Source: Limnobaculum zhutongyuii (lineage in GTDB: Bacteria > Pseudomonadota > Gammaproteobacteria > Enterobacterales > Enterobacteriaceae). From it: a DNA stretch of 64,000 nt. This document shows, in pieces, positions 43,774-53,435 of the stretch. The position numbers and the translations under genes were made by a program. Below the pieces are notes generated by a model. That model was not told the origin of the DNA. It saw only the letters and a list, made by a program, of their open reading frames with translations, and ran no database searches. Within the stretch, counting starts at the first letter, position 1. Each line of letters begins with the position of its first letter. The stretch covers positions 3,410,001 to 3,474,000 of the forward strand of contig NZ_CP034752.1 in assembly GCF_004295645.1 (NCBI RefSeq), written 5' to 3'.

Positions 43774-46700
43774 TTACGTTCTGATTAGCTGGCTTTCCTC
43801 AGGATGCGTCGCCTGTGGTACACAACCGGCAAACTCCGCCAGCATCCCGGACAGCACGCTGAATTGGTGGGCGCGGCTATGAGCAGGATTTAACGACAGC
43901 AGACGTTCTATTTGTTGTTCAAAGGCCGGTAGGTCTGACTGTCCCAGATAGGCCAGCGCCCGAATAAACAAACAGTTTTCCTGATGCTGTTGCTGTAGGT
44001 CACTATCCAGAGCCAGCAGGTCCGGTTGTGAAACCGCAAAGAAGTCACGACCAACGGTTTGCTTCGCCATCTCATCAGCCCAGTCCGCCATACTGCTGAA
44101 CATGGTTGAAGCACCCTGATTATCGCCAAGGCAGTGCAGTGCAACACCCTGATAGAACAGATAATCAACCGGCTGATCGTTGTAGTAACGATGAACATTA
44201 ATCACCCTGTCGCCAGCGCTGGCCTTGATAAAGCAGTTCCGGGCTAATGCGCTTTGTCCCTGTTGTTGAGCACCAACCCCCATCCAGAACCAGATATCGT
44301 TATCCGTTTGTCCTGAGAGTCGCCCTTCACTGAGATTTTCTGGATAGTGCAGCGCCTGTTGCAGCAGCTCAACGGCCTGAGCGGGTTGTTGCTGTACCAG
44401 ATGTTGGAAAGCGTTCAGTAGCAGATTAGAAATATACTGTCCGGTGACTTTACCTTCTCCGCCTTCCCATGGATGGAACTTACGCTGTTGGAGGATCTTC
44501 GCCGCCTGTGAATATTTTCCAAGCTGGTTATACAAGCCCAACATTTCTGCTGTCAGATCGTCCCGTTGTAACGCAACGGTAAAATGCTGTTCTAACCGAT
44601 TGAGTCGCATTTGCGGATCCATCGCCCGTAGCTTGTCCAACAGATCCCGTTCAAACAGCAGTCGGGCATCTTGTGGTGCAAGGCTAAATGCCCGCTCCAG
44701 ATACTCTTCCGCCCGCTTTCCATCCCGCTGTTTATTCCACGCATAGATACCTAAACCACGCCATGCATCAGCAAAATCAGGCTGCATAGCCGTACATTCA
44801 CGCCACAGCTCAACGGCTCGCTGATAGTTGCGTTTGCTGTAGTGGAAACAGGCCAGAAGATGGCGGGCAAAGTAGCATTCGGTCAGGCTTTCCAGCATGT
44901 CCACTTCGTCTAATGTATTCGGGAAGCGCACATAAGCAGGGAAAGCTGCACGGGCATCCGCCAACAGCGATACGCGTTCAGCAACCGGCAGCATGCTGGC
45001 ACGGAAATAAAGTGGTAGTGTTTCCTGACTGTTAAGCAGTGATAGTACTTCCTGAGCCAGCTCAGGCTGACCGCAAGACAGCATTAGCCCTGCCGTCAAC
45101 AATGAGTTAATGCCGCGACCACCGGATACCTGACGCCATTGTTCCAGATGCGCGTCATCGCCATATTGCCGCCAGAGCAGATAATGTAAGGTTGGATTTA
45201 ACGGATATTCCGCACACCAGCGAGTCAGCCATTGTTGGCTCTCCTGTCGCTGCCCGGCCAGTTGCAACACCAGACCTTTCAGACAAATGACCGTTTGGTT
45301 AGCAGCATTGCTTAATAGACTCTGATGGCAGAAAGAGAGCGCCTGCTGATAGTCCACATCACGGGTTGCCAGACGAGCAAGTCCCAGATAACCACCAGAT
45401 TTACCGTTGCCACTCCATGTGGCGCGATAGTAATCCTCTCTGGCTGACTCAAGTTTTCCCTGACGCTCATAAGCATTGGCTCTGACCAGACTGGCCAGCC
45501 CGCATGCCGGATTCTTATTCAGTTTATGGGCACGTTTTAACGCCTGAGATGCATACTCAATCGCCTGTGAGTCGTTAGCCCGATTATATTCCAGCGTAGC
45601 CAGCGCCAGATTGTTGCGGTAATCCAATGGATCCAGTTCAACACCACGCAGGTAATAGTCAAAAGGTGAACGGCTGGCGTGGTTATATTGCTCCAGATGT
45701 TGGCCGATAAACCAGGTTTCATCCGTGCTGGTTATTTCCACTGCAGGTAATGGCGCTTTAGCGACTTCAGGTAGCGGTGTTTCCTGCGGCTGATGCTCGG
45801 TATAGCTCAATATGGCTTTAGACTGCGCATCAAACAGCGTAATGGTTAAGCGACCATCAGAGTTTGTTGGTAATACATCCCGCTGTACTTCTCCCGGTTG
45901 CAGGGTAATTGCAGTATCTAATAGCGGTGACGAATGCTTATCACTGGTTATGACCAAACGATAATTGACCAGAGGCGCTACGGCATATACCCCCCAGACG
46001 ATTTGCTCTTTCTCGCGCTCCAGCTTTAACAGGGCATCACAAGATGCATTCTGGATAGTCCCCAGCGAGTTGTAAGGCAGGAAATTCTGTACAAACTGCT
46101 TCTCTTCCCAGGCATCCAGCCAGGTAAAATCGGGCTGATTATCAGTAAATACGCCGGTCATCAGCTCGATATAGGGGCCGTTCTCATCCGTCAGGTTACG
46201 ATCCCAAGCCTGACCAAACTCGCTATACCCCCAGGACCACTGCTTTTTGCCCGGCGAATAGTGATGATCTGCCACATGCAGCAAGCCGCCACCTTCATCA
46301 TGACAATAAGCACCGACAAAATCATAATCTGACTTTTCAGCCATATAAGAGGTTGGTACCGGGACATTCTTATAGCGAGAGATATCAACGCCAGCAGAGT
46401 AATCCACTTTATAGTAGGTACCAGTAGCAATAGGGAAAGAGGAAACGGCACGTTTACCATGGTCAAATACGGCAGTCACATCCGGAGGGAATACACTCTG
46501 ATGACCATCGCCGCCTTTCACCGCCGGATTGGCCCACCATAAGAAATGACGCGGTGTCGGGTTACCGTTATAAACTTTTGATACGATTTCCAGTAGAGCA
46601 CGATTAGGATGAAGGGTGAAGCCGGTCATGACCTGCAGGCCGCGCATGGGTTCCATCTCTCCCATCCAGACAGTTTTTGAGCCGTCCTCCTGCTCCTGTA

Positions 46701-47103
46701 TAAAGTAATCTACCGGCATAAAGGTGGTTGGACGATGGTGCTGGGGCCAGTTGAACTCAATCCCGCCAGAGATCCATGGTCCTAACAGCCCAACCAGTGC
46801 CGGTTTAATCACATCATTGTGGTAGACAAAATCCCGCTGTTTAACTTTATCCCAGGCTTTATGTACTCTCCCGCCTAACTCAGGGAGTAACATCACTTTC
46901 AGGTAGTCATTTTCCAGCCACAAAGCCCGATAGGACTTCATCACCTTTTCATCACTAAGCACATCCGTTACGCCGTAGGGATAAACCGCACCGGACGATC
47001 CCTGATAGACTCGATGCTCCAGAAACATAGGATGAATATCCTGAGCTCCCGCTTCATAAGTCGGAATATCTACCATCTCCTGCCAAACTTTTACCTGACT
47101 CAT
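43774..47103 (-). CDS. DUF5107 plus TPR giant protein, YphG-like
   Basis: 1109 aa, cytosolic (no signal peptide). N-terminal DUF5107 domain (about 1-400) of beta-sandwich type with LLPELGGRVHKAWDKV, GPWISGGIEFNWPQHH and FLWWANPAVK, resembling sugar-active epimerase-like folds; then many TPR-type helical repeats (for example YRNNLALATLEYNRANDSQAIEYASQALKR and CTAMQPDFADAWRGLGIYAW) to the end. E. coli YphG (about 1,093 aa) has the same plan and no firm function. Start at 47103 (MSQVKVWQEM) after GAGGGG; the frame opens at 47172. Divergent from its probable regulator. Confidence 0.85.
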   Translation of the reverse strand: MSQVKVWQEMVDIPTYEAGAQDIHPMFLEHRVYQGSSGAVYPYGVTDVLSDEKVMKSYRALWLENDYLKVMLLPELGGRVHKAWDKVKQRDFVYHNDVIKPALVGLLGPWISGGIEFNWPQHHRPTTFMPVDYFIQEQEDGSKTVWMGEMEPMRGLQVMTGFTLHPNRALLEIVSKVYNGNPTPRHFLWWANPAVKGGDGHQSVFPPDVTAVFDHGKRAVSSFPIATGTYYKVDYSAGVDISRYKNVPVPTSYMAEKSDYDFVGAYCHDEGGGLLHVADHHYSPGKKQWSWGYSEFGQAWDRNLTDENGPYIELMTGVFTDNQPDFTWLDAWEEKQFVQNFLPYNSLGTIQNASCDALLKLEREKEQIVWGVYAVAPLVNYRLVITSDKHSSPLLDTAITLQPGEVQRDVLPTNSDGRLTITLFDAQSKAILSYTEHQPQETPLPEVAKAPLPAVEITSTDETWFIGQHLEQYNHASRSPFDYYLRGVELDPLDYRNNLALATLEYNRANDSQAIEYASQALKRAHKLNKNPACGLASLVRANAYERQGKLESAREDYYRATWSGNGKSGGYLGLARLATRDVDYQQALSFCHQSLLSNAANQTVICLKGLVLQLAGQRQESQQWLTRWCAEYPLNPTLHYLLWRQYGDDAHLEQWRQVSGGRGINSLLTAGLMLSCGQPELAQEVLSLLNSQETLPLYFRASMLPVAERVSLLADARAAFPAYVRFPNTLDEVDMLESLTECYFARHLLACFHYSKRNYQRAVELWRECTAMQPDFADAWRGLGIYAWNKQRDGKRAEEYLERAFSLAPQDARLLFERDLLDKLRAMDPQMRLNRLEQHFTVALQRDDLTAEMLGLYNQLGKYSQAAKILQQRKFHPWEGGEGKVTGQYISNLLLNAFQHLVQQQPAQAVELLQQALHYPENLSEGRLSGQTDNDIWFWMGVGAQQQGQSALARNCFIKASAGDRVINVHRYYNDQPVDYLFYQGVALHCLGDNQGASTMFSSMADWADEMAKQTVGRDFFAVSQPDLLALDSDLQQQHQENCLFIRALAYLGQSDLPAFEQQIERLLSLNPAHSRAHQFSVLSGMLAEFAGCVPQATHPEESQLIRT

Positions 47104-47167
47104 AACGCCCCTCAAATTTAACCAGTAACACTGAAAAATAAGTTGGGGCCAGTCTAATAGACAAAAA

Positions 47168-47185
47168 TGCACAAGTTATGCACAA
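47168..47185. promoter_or_regulatory. Possible operator: TGCACAA direct repeats
   Basis: TGCACAA at 47168-47174 and 47179-47185 are 11 bp apart, one helical turn, in the 116-bp gap between the divergent YphG-like and YphH-like genes. A candidate site for the ROK regulator; unproven. Confidence 0.35.
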
Positions 47186-47219
47186 TGATCACGCATTATA
47201 GTTAACGGAGTTAAGTGAT

Positions 47220-48428
47220 ATGCCCGCTTACGGACTCAACAATCAGCGCATACGACATCACAACAAAAGCGTTCTGTTGGAAATTCTCTATCGGGAAAAG
47301 ATTGCCAGTAAATCTACGCTGGCAAAGCGATCGCAGCTCTCGATACCTGCCGTTAGTAAAATCCTGTCAGAGTTGGAACAGGAAAATAAAGTATCTCACC
47401 AGCAAGAGAGTCTTCATGCCCGCGGAAATAGCGGTGGCAGTTATCGTATTACCCCCGAGCCGGGTTTTATCCTGTGCCTCAACGTCACTCCCTATATGAT
47501 TGAGAGCGTTTTAGTCGACGGTTGGATTACGCCTCAATCCGCCCTGAAATCCACCAGCATCAAGGCCACAACACCAGAAGCACTGTTAACAGAAATTGAA
47601 CGTCTGTATCAGGAGTATTATCAGCGTAATCGTCCCCAACCGTTGCGGCTGGCGCTGTCTATTCATGGTCAGGTTAATCCGGTTACCGGTGTCTCGCAGA
47701 ATATGCCTCAGGCACCATGGAACGATCCTATCGAGATCAAATATTTGCTGGAAGAACGCCTGAACACCGAGTTACTGATCGATAATGACTGCATTATGCT
47801 GGCACTGGCGGAGAAGTGGCAAAACCATCATAATTTTCAGGATTTCTGCGTCATTAATGTGGATTATGGCATTGGTTCATCATTCGTAATTAACCATCAA
47901 ATATATCGGGGAAGTCTCTATGGTAGTGGACAGATAGGGCATACTATTATCGATCCTGACGGCAGCCAGTGCGATTGCGGTCGGTATGGCTGTCTGGAGA
48001 CGATCGCCTCTCTTTCTGCACTAAAGAAAATGGCGCGTAAAATGCGTAAAGTTCATGCCCGACCAACTCAGGAGCAAAGCCTGTCAGCAACCCCGACTAC
48101 CGAATGGCTAATTACTCATTACCATCAGGGAGATGAGGAACTGCGGAGTATGGTAAATAAAGCCGCTCGATCTATTGGCCTTAGCCTGTATAATTTTTTA
48201 AATATATTAAATATCAATCAAATATATCTTTACGGGCGAAGCTGTGGATTCGGTAAAGAGTGGTTACAGCTGATTCAGGAACAAACGGGTTTCAATCCAT
48301 TTGATCAAACGGATACGGTGCTTATCAATGCCACAAATATCAGTTTTGGTCATCTTTCCCGTCAACAACAGGTAATGGGAATTGCTTACTTATATGTTGA
48401 GCAGGCGCTCAAAGAGATGAATAATTAG
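47220..48428 (+). CDS. ROK-family transcriptional regulator, YphH-like
   Basis: 402 aa: N-terminal winged helix (ASKSTLAKRSQLSIPAVSKI, about 28-47) and a ROK kinase-like domain with the zinc motif CDCGRYGCLE. Sugar-binding signature around DNDCIMLALAEKW. Resembles NagC/Mlc and E. coli YphH. Divergent from the YphG-like gene, so it most likely represses the sugar locus and responds to a sugar or sugar phosphate. Confidence 0.87.
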   Translation: MPAYGLNNQRIRHHNKSVLLEILYREKIASKSTLAKRSQLSIPAVSKILSELEQENKVSHQQESLHARGNSGGSYRITPEPGFILCLNVTPYMIESVLVDGWITPQSALKSTSIKATTPEALLTEIERLYQEYYQRNRPQPLRLALSIHGQVNPVTGVSQNMPQAPWNDPIEIKYLLEERLNTELLIDNDCIMLALAEKWQNHHNFQDFCVINVDYGIGSSFVINHQIYRGSLYGSGQIGHTIIDPDGSQCDCGRYGCLETIASLSALKKMARKMRKVHARPTQEQSLSATPTTEWLITHYHQGDEELRSMVNKAARSIGLSLYNFLNILNINQIYLYGRSCGFGKEWLQLIQEQTGFNPFDQTDTVLINATNISFGHLSRQQQVMGIAYLYVEQALKEMNN

Positions 48429-48823
48429 AACCTGAAGAAATATTTGTCTGTTTAGTAGAAAGATGTAGTTTTTCGAGCTCAACGTTCTGGCCTTAAAACC
48501 AATAAATTCGCAGAACAATATCTTTCTGAGTTTTTATTCACTACTTTCAGGATGATAAAACGGTAATGAAAAACAAAAAATGTTAGATGGAAATATAAGA
48601 ATAATTATATAAATCAATGAGGTGTAATTACTTTACCTACTCTTTCTTCAGACTGAAAATCCGGGCCTTGTACACACACGTTGAATATATGATTTAAAAT
48701 CATGGTGATAAGAGTTAGCTTTCTCGCAACTTATTTCCTATACCAAAATTACTTGTTAAGATGCTCATCTTTTGAACAGTTTTTTTAATTTTAAAAACAA
48801 CCATCTGCTCAACTACAGACAAT
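48429..48823. other. Gap between two convergent regulators
   Basis: 395 bp, AT-rich, between the 3' ends of the ROK gene and the LuxR-type gene. No repeat family member and no clear terminator or gene seen. Confidence 0.4.
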
Positions 48824-49516
48824 CTAATTAAGTAAATTCAACTCAATCGCTTTCTTTATTGCATGCCTGGCATTTGAGACATTTAACTTATTTACGATAT
48901 TCTTCATATGAAATTTAATCGTTCTTTCACGAATACCTAAAATTATAGCTGACTCAATATAGGTTTTTCCCATACTAACCCATTGCAGTATCTCTAATTC
49001 CCTTGATGATAATATTGAACCTTCACTCTCAATAAGTTGGTTTTCATTAATTATTTTATTAACTTTATCATGAGTTTTAATTAGTAAAAGTTGTATATCT
49101 GCCAGATTCTTCTGAATATTATCTTGGAAATTATCCTCCCTGTTTATATTGCAAAAGCTTAGTAAAGCCAGACGATTATTAGCATCACGAAGCGTAAAGG
49201 TAAAACCATCAAAAATATTATAGCGTGAGACAAAAGTATCCATACTGCTACTCGCCGTACTTTTACCCGGGGCCAGAATGTCGCTCCATGCAAAAGGAAG
49301 TATTGTCTGTTTTGCATACACTACAACCGGATCAAAAAGATAAAGTTCCGCGGCGATATAACATGATAACCACTCTTCCGGATAGTTCGAAAGGATGATG
49401 GGTGAAGTTTGAGCATACTTAGGAAGAAGAAAATAGCAATAGTGACTAATACCATATGACTGTAACTGTTTTTCTAAAAGTAGCTTAATACTTTTATCAT
49501 TTTTAAAAGGCCCCAT
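48824..49516 (-). CDS. LuxR-family receptor with AHL-binding domain
   Basis: 230 aa. N-terminal autoinducer domain: YPEEWLSCYIAAELYLFDPVV and LPFAWSD hold the Trp, Tyr, Asp, Pro and Trp that contact acyl-homoserine lactone in LuxR and TraR, and a Gly lies in IFDGFTF. C-terminal LuxR-type helix-turn-helix: SSRELEILQWVSMGKTYIES, ILGIRERTIKFHMKNI and VSNARHAIKKAIEL. No luxI-type synthase is in the window, so it may be an orphan ('solo') receptor like SdiA. AGAGGT lies about 10 bases before the ATG. Confidence 0.88.
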   Translation of the reverse strand: MGPFKNDKSIKLLLEKQLQSYGISHYCYFLLPKYAQTSPIILSNYPEEWLSCYIAAELYLFDPVVVYAKQTILPFAWSDILAPGKSTASSSMDTFVSRYNIFDGFTFTLRDANNRLALLSFCNINREDNFQDNIQKNLADIQLLLIKTHDKVNKIINENQLIESEGSILSSRELEILQWVSMGKTYIESAIILGIRERTIKFHMKNIVNKLNVSNARHAIKKAIELNLLN

Positions 49517-50040
49517 AATCTATTTCTACCTCTAATTCTGACGCCGAATATATTTATCGATAACACCGTATCTACATAGCATAGCCCCATCTTGTAATAA
49601 GATATACTGTCATAATTACCAATATTTCACTCTGCTAAATAAATATAAACCCCCTCTACCATGTATATTCAATAACCACATATAGAGCTCCCCCTGGAAT
49701 AAACTTCCGGATATTTTGGTAAATTATTTTGGGTTTATCCTCTCTTGCAGGATGAAAAATGGAATAATCACTAAAATAATCATAGAAACTCGATCTGAAA
49801 AACCAACTGTTATGCAAGAAATAAATTTTTATGTTGCAATGCATTCAGGGTATTACAACGCTTATTTTTCCAAACAAAATAAATCTATCTACATCTGGAT
49901 AACCACAACAATTCAACTATACTTCATCCCAGCGGGGGGGCTTTCATCCATTCTCGGGCAATATATCGAGATATAAGTCTATAAATTAGCCAATAGCCCA
50001 ATATATACATTATTAATGATAGTAAAACAGGACGAAAACC
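49517..50040. other. Gap between luxR-type gene and DoxX gene
   Basis: 524 bp, AT-rich, divergent promoters. Short frames on both strands (49656-49976) have no ribosome binding site and look spurious. No convincing lux box found. Confidence 0.45.
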
Positions 50041-50472
50041 ATGCTTGCAAAACTGAATCAGTCATTCACTCGCCTGACAGACCATCAGGACGGTGGAAAG
50101 CTTCTTTTAAGGGTCGTATTTTCAGTACTTATGATATTTCACGGCGTCGCTAAAATAGAACATGGGGTTGGCTGGATTGGTGACATGTTAGTCGGTCAGG
50201 GATTACCTTATTTTATTGCTTACGGCGTTTTTATTGGTGAAATTGTTGCCCCTATCCTGATTATTCTTGGCATCTTCACTCGTCCCGCTGCATTAATTGT
50301 GGCTTTCACGCTGTTAGTCGCGACTTTAATGGTAGGTATTGCCAAAATGTATACCCTGACAAAAGTCGGTGCATGGGGTTTGGAAACCGAAGCGCTCTAT
50401 TTCTTTGGTGCTATTGTCACCATGATGCTGGGCAGCGGCCGCTATTCTGTTGTGGGTCCTGACTACCGTTAA
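50041..50472 (+). CDS. DoxX-family inner-membrane protein
   Basis: 143 aa, four membrane helices: LLLRVVFSVLMIFHGVAKIEHG, YFIAYGVFIGEIVAPILIIL, AALIVAFTLLVATLMVG and ALYFFGAIVTMMLGSG, the DoxX pattern. GGACG precedes the ATG. Family members are linked to redox or sulfur stress, but no certain role. Single gene beside the LuxR-type receptor. Confidence 0.85.
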   Translation: MLAKLNQSFTRLTDHQDGGKLLLRVVFSVLMIFHGVAKIEHGVGWIGDMLVGQGLPYFIAYGVFIGEIVAPILIILGIFTRPAALIVAFTLLVATLMVGIAKMYTLTKVGAWGLETEALYFFGAIVTMMLGSGRYSVVGPDYR

Positions 50473-50684
50473 TTTCTGCAATATTTATGGCCCGGATATC
50501 TCACGCTTTATTCGGGCTACATCCCCCTATTGTTTATCTCCTTTTCAGTGCTATTTAGCTTATTCGCTCATTTAGATAAAGTTTTCGCTCAAATATACAT
50601 TCATAACCATTCCTTGTTTATGCTAACGTTAATGACATTACGCTATGGTTAATCGAACCAAAATCGAGACGGAACCAGCATCTT

Positions 50685-51671
50685 ATGTCCAAGAAAAAAC
50701 TCCTTCTGATTATTGTTGTCATCCTCTGCGCCATTGCCGCCTTTTATTCGTGGAATAGCTATAACAACAGTCGAAATTCTACGTTATCCCTCTATGGCAA
50801 TGTTGATATCAGAACGGTAAATCTAAATTTCCGCGTTGGTGGACGTCTGGCCTCATTAACCGTTGATGAAGGCGATCGCGTAAAATCAGGGCAGATCCTT
50901 GGTCGACTGGACGATGCACCCTATATCAATGCGCTACAGCAAGCCAGAGCAAATGTCGAATCACTGAGAGCCCGTCTGGCACTGGTACAGGAAGGCTATC
51001 GCACAGAAGAGATTGCCCAGGTCAAAGCTGCAGTGGAGCAAAGCCAGGCCGCTTACCAATATGCTGAAAACTTCTATCAACGCCAGTTAGGCCTGTGGAA
51101 AAGCCGATCGGTTTCTGCAAATACCCTTGATGATGCCCGCAATGCAAGGGATCAGGCCAAAGCCACTTTACAATCAGCTAAAGATAAGCTGGCGCAGTTT
51201 GAAACCGGCAGTCGCCCGCAAGAGATTGCTGAAGCTAAAGCTAACCTGTCTCAGGCCGAAGCAGCTTTAGCTCAGGCTGAACTGAATTTGTCAGATACCA
51301 CCTTATTATCTCCTTCTGAAGGAACCATTCTTACCCGCGCCCTCGAACCCGGTAGTATGCTGAGCGCCAGTAATACGGTATTTAGCCTGTCATTAACCAA
51401 TCCGGTATGGATAAGGGCTTATGTGAGTGAAGTCAATCTGGCCAAAGCGGTTCCCGGTACTGAACTTGAAATCTATACCGATGCACGGCCTGATAAGCCT
51501 TATCACGGCACCATTGGTTTTGTTTCTCCCAATGCAGAATTTACACCGAAAAGTGTCGAAACCCCTGAACTTCGAACCGATCTGGTATATCGCCTGCGTA
51601 TTATTGTTTCCGATCCGGATGATAATTTACGTCAGGGTATGCCGGTCACTATCACTTTTCCTGCTCGTTAA
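50685..51671 (+). CDS. ybhG: HlyD-type periplasmic adaptor YbhG
   Basis: 328 aa: N-terminal anchor (KKKLLLIIVVILCAIAAFYSW), lipoyl half (SLYGNVDIRTVNLNFRVGG), coiled coil rich in Ala/Gln (about 75-205) and beta-barrel part (LVYRLRIIVSDPDDNLRQGM). Links the inner-membrane ABC exporter to an outer-membrane channel. First gene of ybhGFSR, ten bases before ybhF. E. coli YbhGFSR exports drugs and cations. Confidence 0.93.
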   Translation: MSKKKLLLIIVVILCAIAAFYSWNSYNNSRNSTLSLYGNVDIRTVNLNFRVGGRLASLTVDEGDRVKSGQILGRLDDAPYINALQQARANVESLRARLALVQEGYRTEEIAQVKAAVEQSQAAYQYAENFYQRQLGLWKSRSVSANTLDDARNARDQAKATLQSAKDKLAQFETGSRPQEIAEAKANLSQAEAALAQAELNLSDTTLLSPSEGTILTRALEPGSMLSASNTVFSLSLTNPVWIRAYVSEVNLAKAVPGTELEIYTDARPDKPYHGTIGFVSPNAEFTPKSVETPELRTDLVYRLRIIVSDPDDNLRQGMPVTITFPAR

Positions 51672-51680
51672 GGCTGCAAC

Positions 51681-53435
51681 ATGAGTGATACTGACTCAGC
51701 AAATATCCACCATATCGTTCTGGATAACGTTGAGAAAAGCTTTAACGGGTTAGCTAAACCTGCGGTCGCCAGCCTGACAACACAAATTGCCAGCGGTGCA
51801 GTGATGGGATTAGTTGGACCTGATGGTGCCGGTAAAACCACCTTAATCCGCATGCTGGCCGGTTTGCTTAAGCCGGATTCCGGTACCATTCGGGTTGTGG
51901 GTCTCGACCCCATTAAAGATGATGGTGAACTGCATGCGGTTTTAGGTTATATGCCGCAAAAATTTGGTCTGTATGAAGATCTGTCAGTTATAGAAAACCT
52001 GAATCTATATGCAGAACTGCGCGGCGTTATTGGCGAAGAGCGTAAAGCCGTATTTGAAAAGCTGCTGACGTTCACCGACCTCTCCCGTTTTACCGACCGG
52101 CTGGCGGGTAAACTCTCCGGCGGTATGAAACAAAAACTGGGTTTGGCCTGTACGCTGATCGGTCAGCCCAAAGTGCTGCTGCTGGATGAACCCGGTGTGG
52201 GTGTTGACCCTATATCTCGTCGTGAATTGTGGAAAATGGTGCACGAACTGGCGAATGAAGGCATGTTGATCCTGTGGAGTACTTCCTATCTGGATGAAGC
52301 CGAACAATGCCGTCAGGTACTGTTAATGAATGAGGGAGAGCTGATTTTTAACGGCCCACCTCAGGAGCTAACCCAACGAATGGCTGGTCGAAGCGTCTTG
52401 ATTGCTGCCACTCAGGGAACTAACCGTAAAATGTTGCAAAAAGCGCTGGCCCTACCGCAGGTTAGCGATGGGGTAATTCAGGGAAAATCTGTTCGCCTGA
52501 TTCTGCGTGAAGGGGAGGATCACAGCAAACTACCAGAATGGCTTGGTCAACCAGAAGCCCGGGTAGAAGAAGCTGAACCCCGATTTGAAGATGCCTTTAT
52601 TGACTTATTAGGGGGAAACCCTGCCAGTGAATCAGCACTGGGGCAAATTATGCCAAGCGTTGCGGGTAATCCTCAGGAGGTAGTGATCGAAGCTATCTCT
52701 CTGACTAAAAAATTTGGCAGTTTTGCCGCAACGGATAACGTTAGTTTTCAAGTAAAACGGGGAGAAATCTTTGGCCTGCTAGGTCCTAATGGTGCAGGTA
52801 AGTCCACCACCTTTAAGATGATGTGTGGCCTGTTAGTACCCAGCAGTGGACAAGCGCTGGTATTGAATATGGACCTGAAAACCAGCTCAGGTAAAGCACG
52901 CCAACGCCTGGGATATATGGCACAGAAATTCTCGCTGTATGGCAACCTGACCGTAGAGCAAAATCTGAAATTCTTTTCCGGCGCCTATGGCCTGTATGGA
53001 GATAAGCAGAAAAATAAAATCGCCGATATGACCAAGGCCTTTAGCTTCGCCCCAATCCTTAAACAAGAGCCGAATGCTTTACCTCTGGGGTTTAAACAGC
53101 GGCTGGCCCTTTCCTGCGCCCTGATGCATGAGCCGGATATTCTGTTTCTCGACGAACCCACTTCCGGAGTCGATCCTGTTACCCGCAGGGAGTTTTGGCT
53201 GCACATTAATGGCATGGTGGAAAAAGGGGTTACGGTAATGGTGACCACCCACTTTATGGACGAAGCTGAATATTGCGATCGTATCGGTCTGGTCTATCGT
53301 GGAAAAATCATTGCCGCCGGCTCACCTGACGATCTTAAACAGCAGGTTGCTACTGCAGACAACCCTAACCCCACCATGGAGCAGGCGTTTATTGATTTAG
53401 TATTAGGTTATGACAAGGAGGTTGAAAGTGAGTAA
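51681..53435 (+). CDS. ybhF: ABC exporter ATPase YbhF (two ATP-binding domains)
   Basis: 584 aa with two nucleotide-binding domains. First: Walker A GPDGAGKTT, signature LSGGMKQK, Walker B VLLLDEPGVGVDP, but the switch His is replaced (ILWSTSYLDEAE). Second: Walker A GPNGAGKST, degenerate signature LPLGFKQR, Walker B ILFLDEPTSGVDP, switch His present (VTTHFMDEAE). So each half lacks one motif, as in asymmetric ABC exporters. Energises YbhS/YbhR. Overlaps ybhS by 8 bp. Confidence 0.94.
   Translation: MSDTDSANIHHIVLDNVEKSFNGLAKPAVASLTTQIASGAVMGLVGPDGAGKTTLIRMLAGLLKPDSGTIRVVGLDPIKDDGELHAVLGYMPQKFGLYEDLSVIENLNLYAELRGVIGEERKAVFEKLLTFTDLSRFTDRLAGKLSGGMKQKLGLACTLIGQPKVLLLDEPGVGVDPISRRELWKMVHELANEGMLILWSTSYLDEAEQCRQVLLMNEGELIFNGPPQELTQRMAGRSVLIAATQGTNRKMLQKALALPQVSDGVIQGKSVRLILREGEDHSKLPEWLGQPEARVEEAEPRFEDAFIDLLGGNPASESALGQIMPSVAGNPQEVVIEAISLTKKFGSFAATDNVSFQVKRGEIFGLLGPNGAGKSTTFKMMCGLLVPSSGQALVLNMDLKTSSGKARQRLGYMAQKFSLYGNLTVEQNLKFFSGAYGLYGDKQKNKIADMTKAFSFAPILKQEPNALPLGFKQRLALSCALMHEPDILFLDEPTSGVDPVTRREFWLHINGMVEKGVTVMVTTHFMDEAEYCDRIGLVYRGKIIAAGSPDDLKQQVATADNPNPTMEQAFIDLVLGYDKEVESE

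Noticed and set aside
49517..49660. lux box upstream of the LuxR-type gene
   Set aside because: Only weak dyads seen; none close to the 20-bp consensus.
49716..49976. 86-aa ORF before the DoxX gene
   Set aside because: No ribosome binding site, AT-rich random-looking protein, opposed ORF on the other strand.
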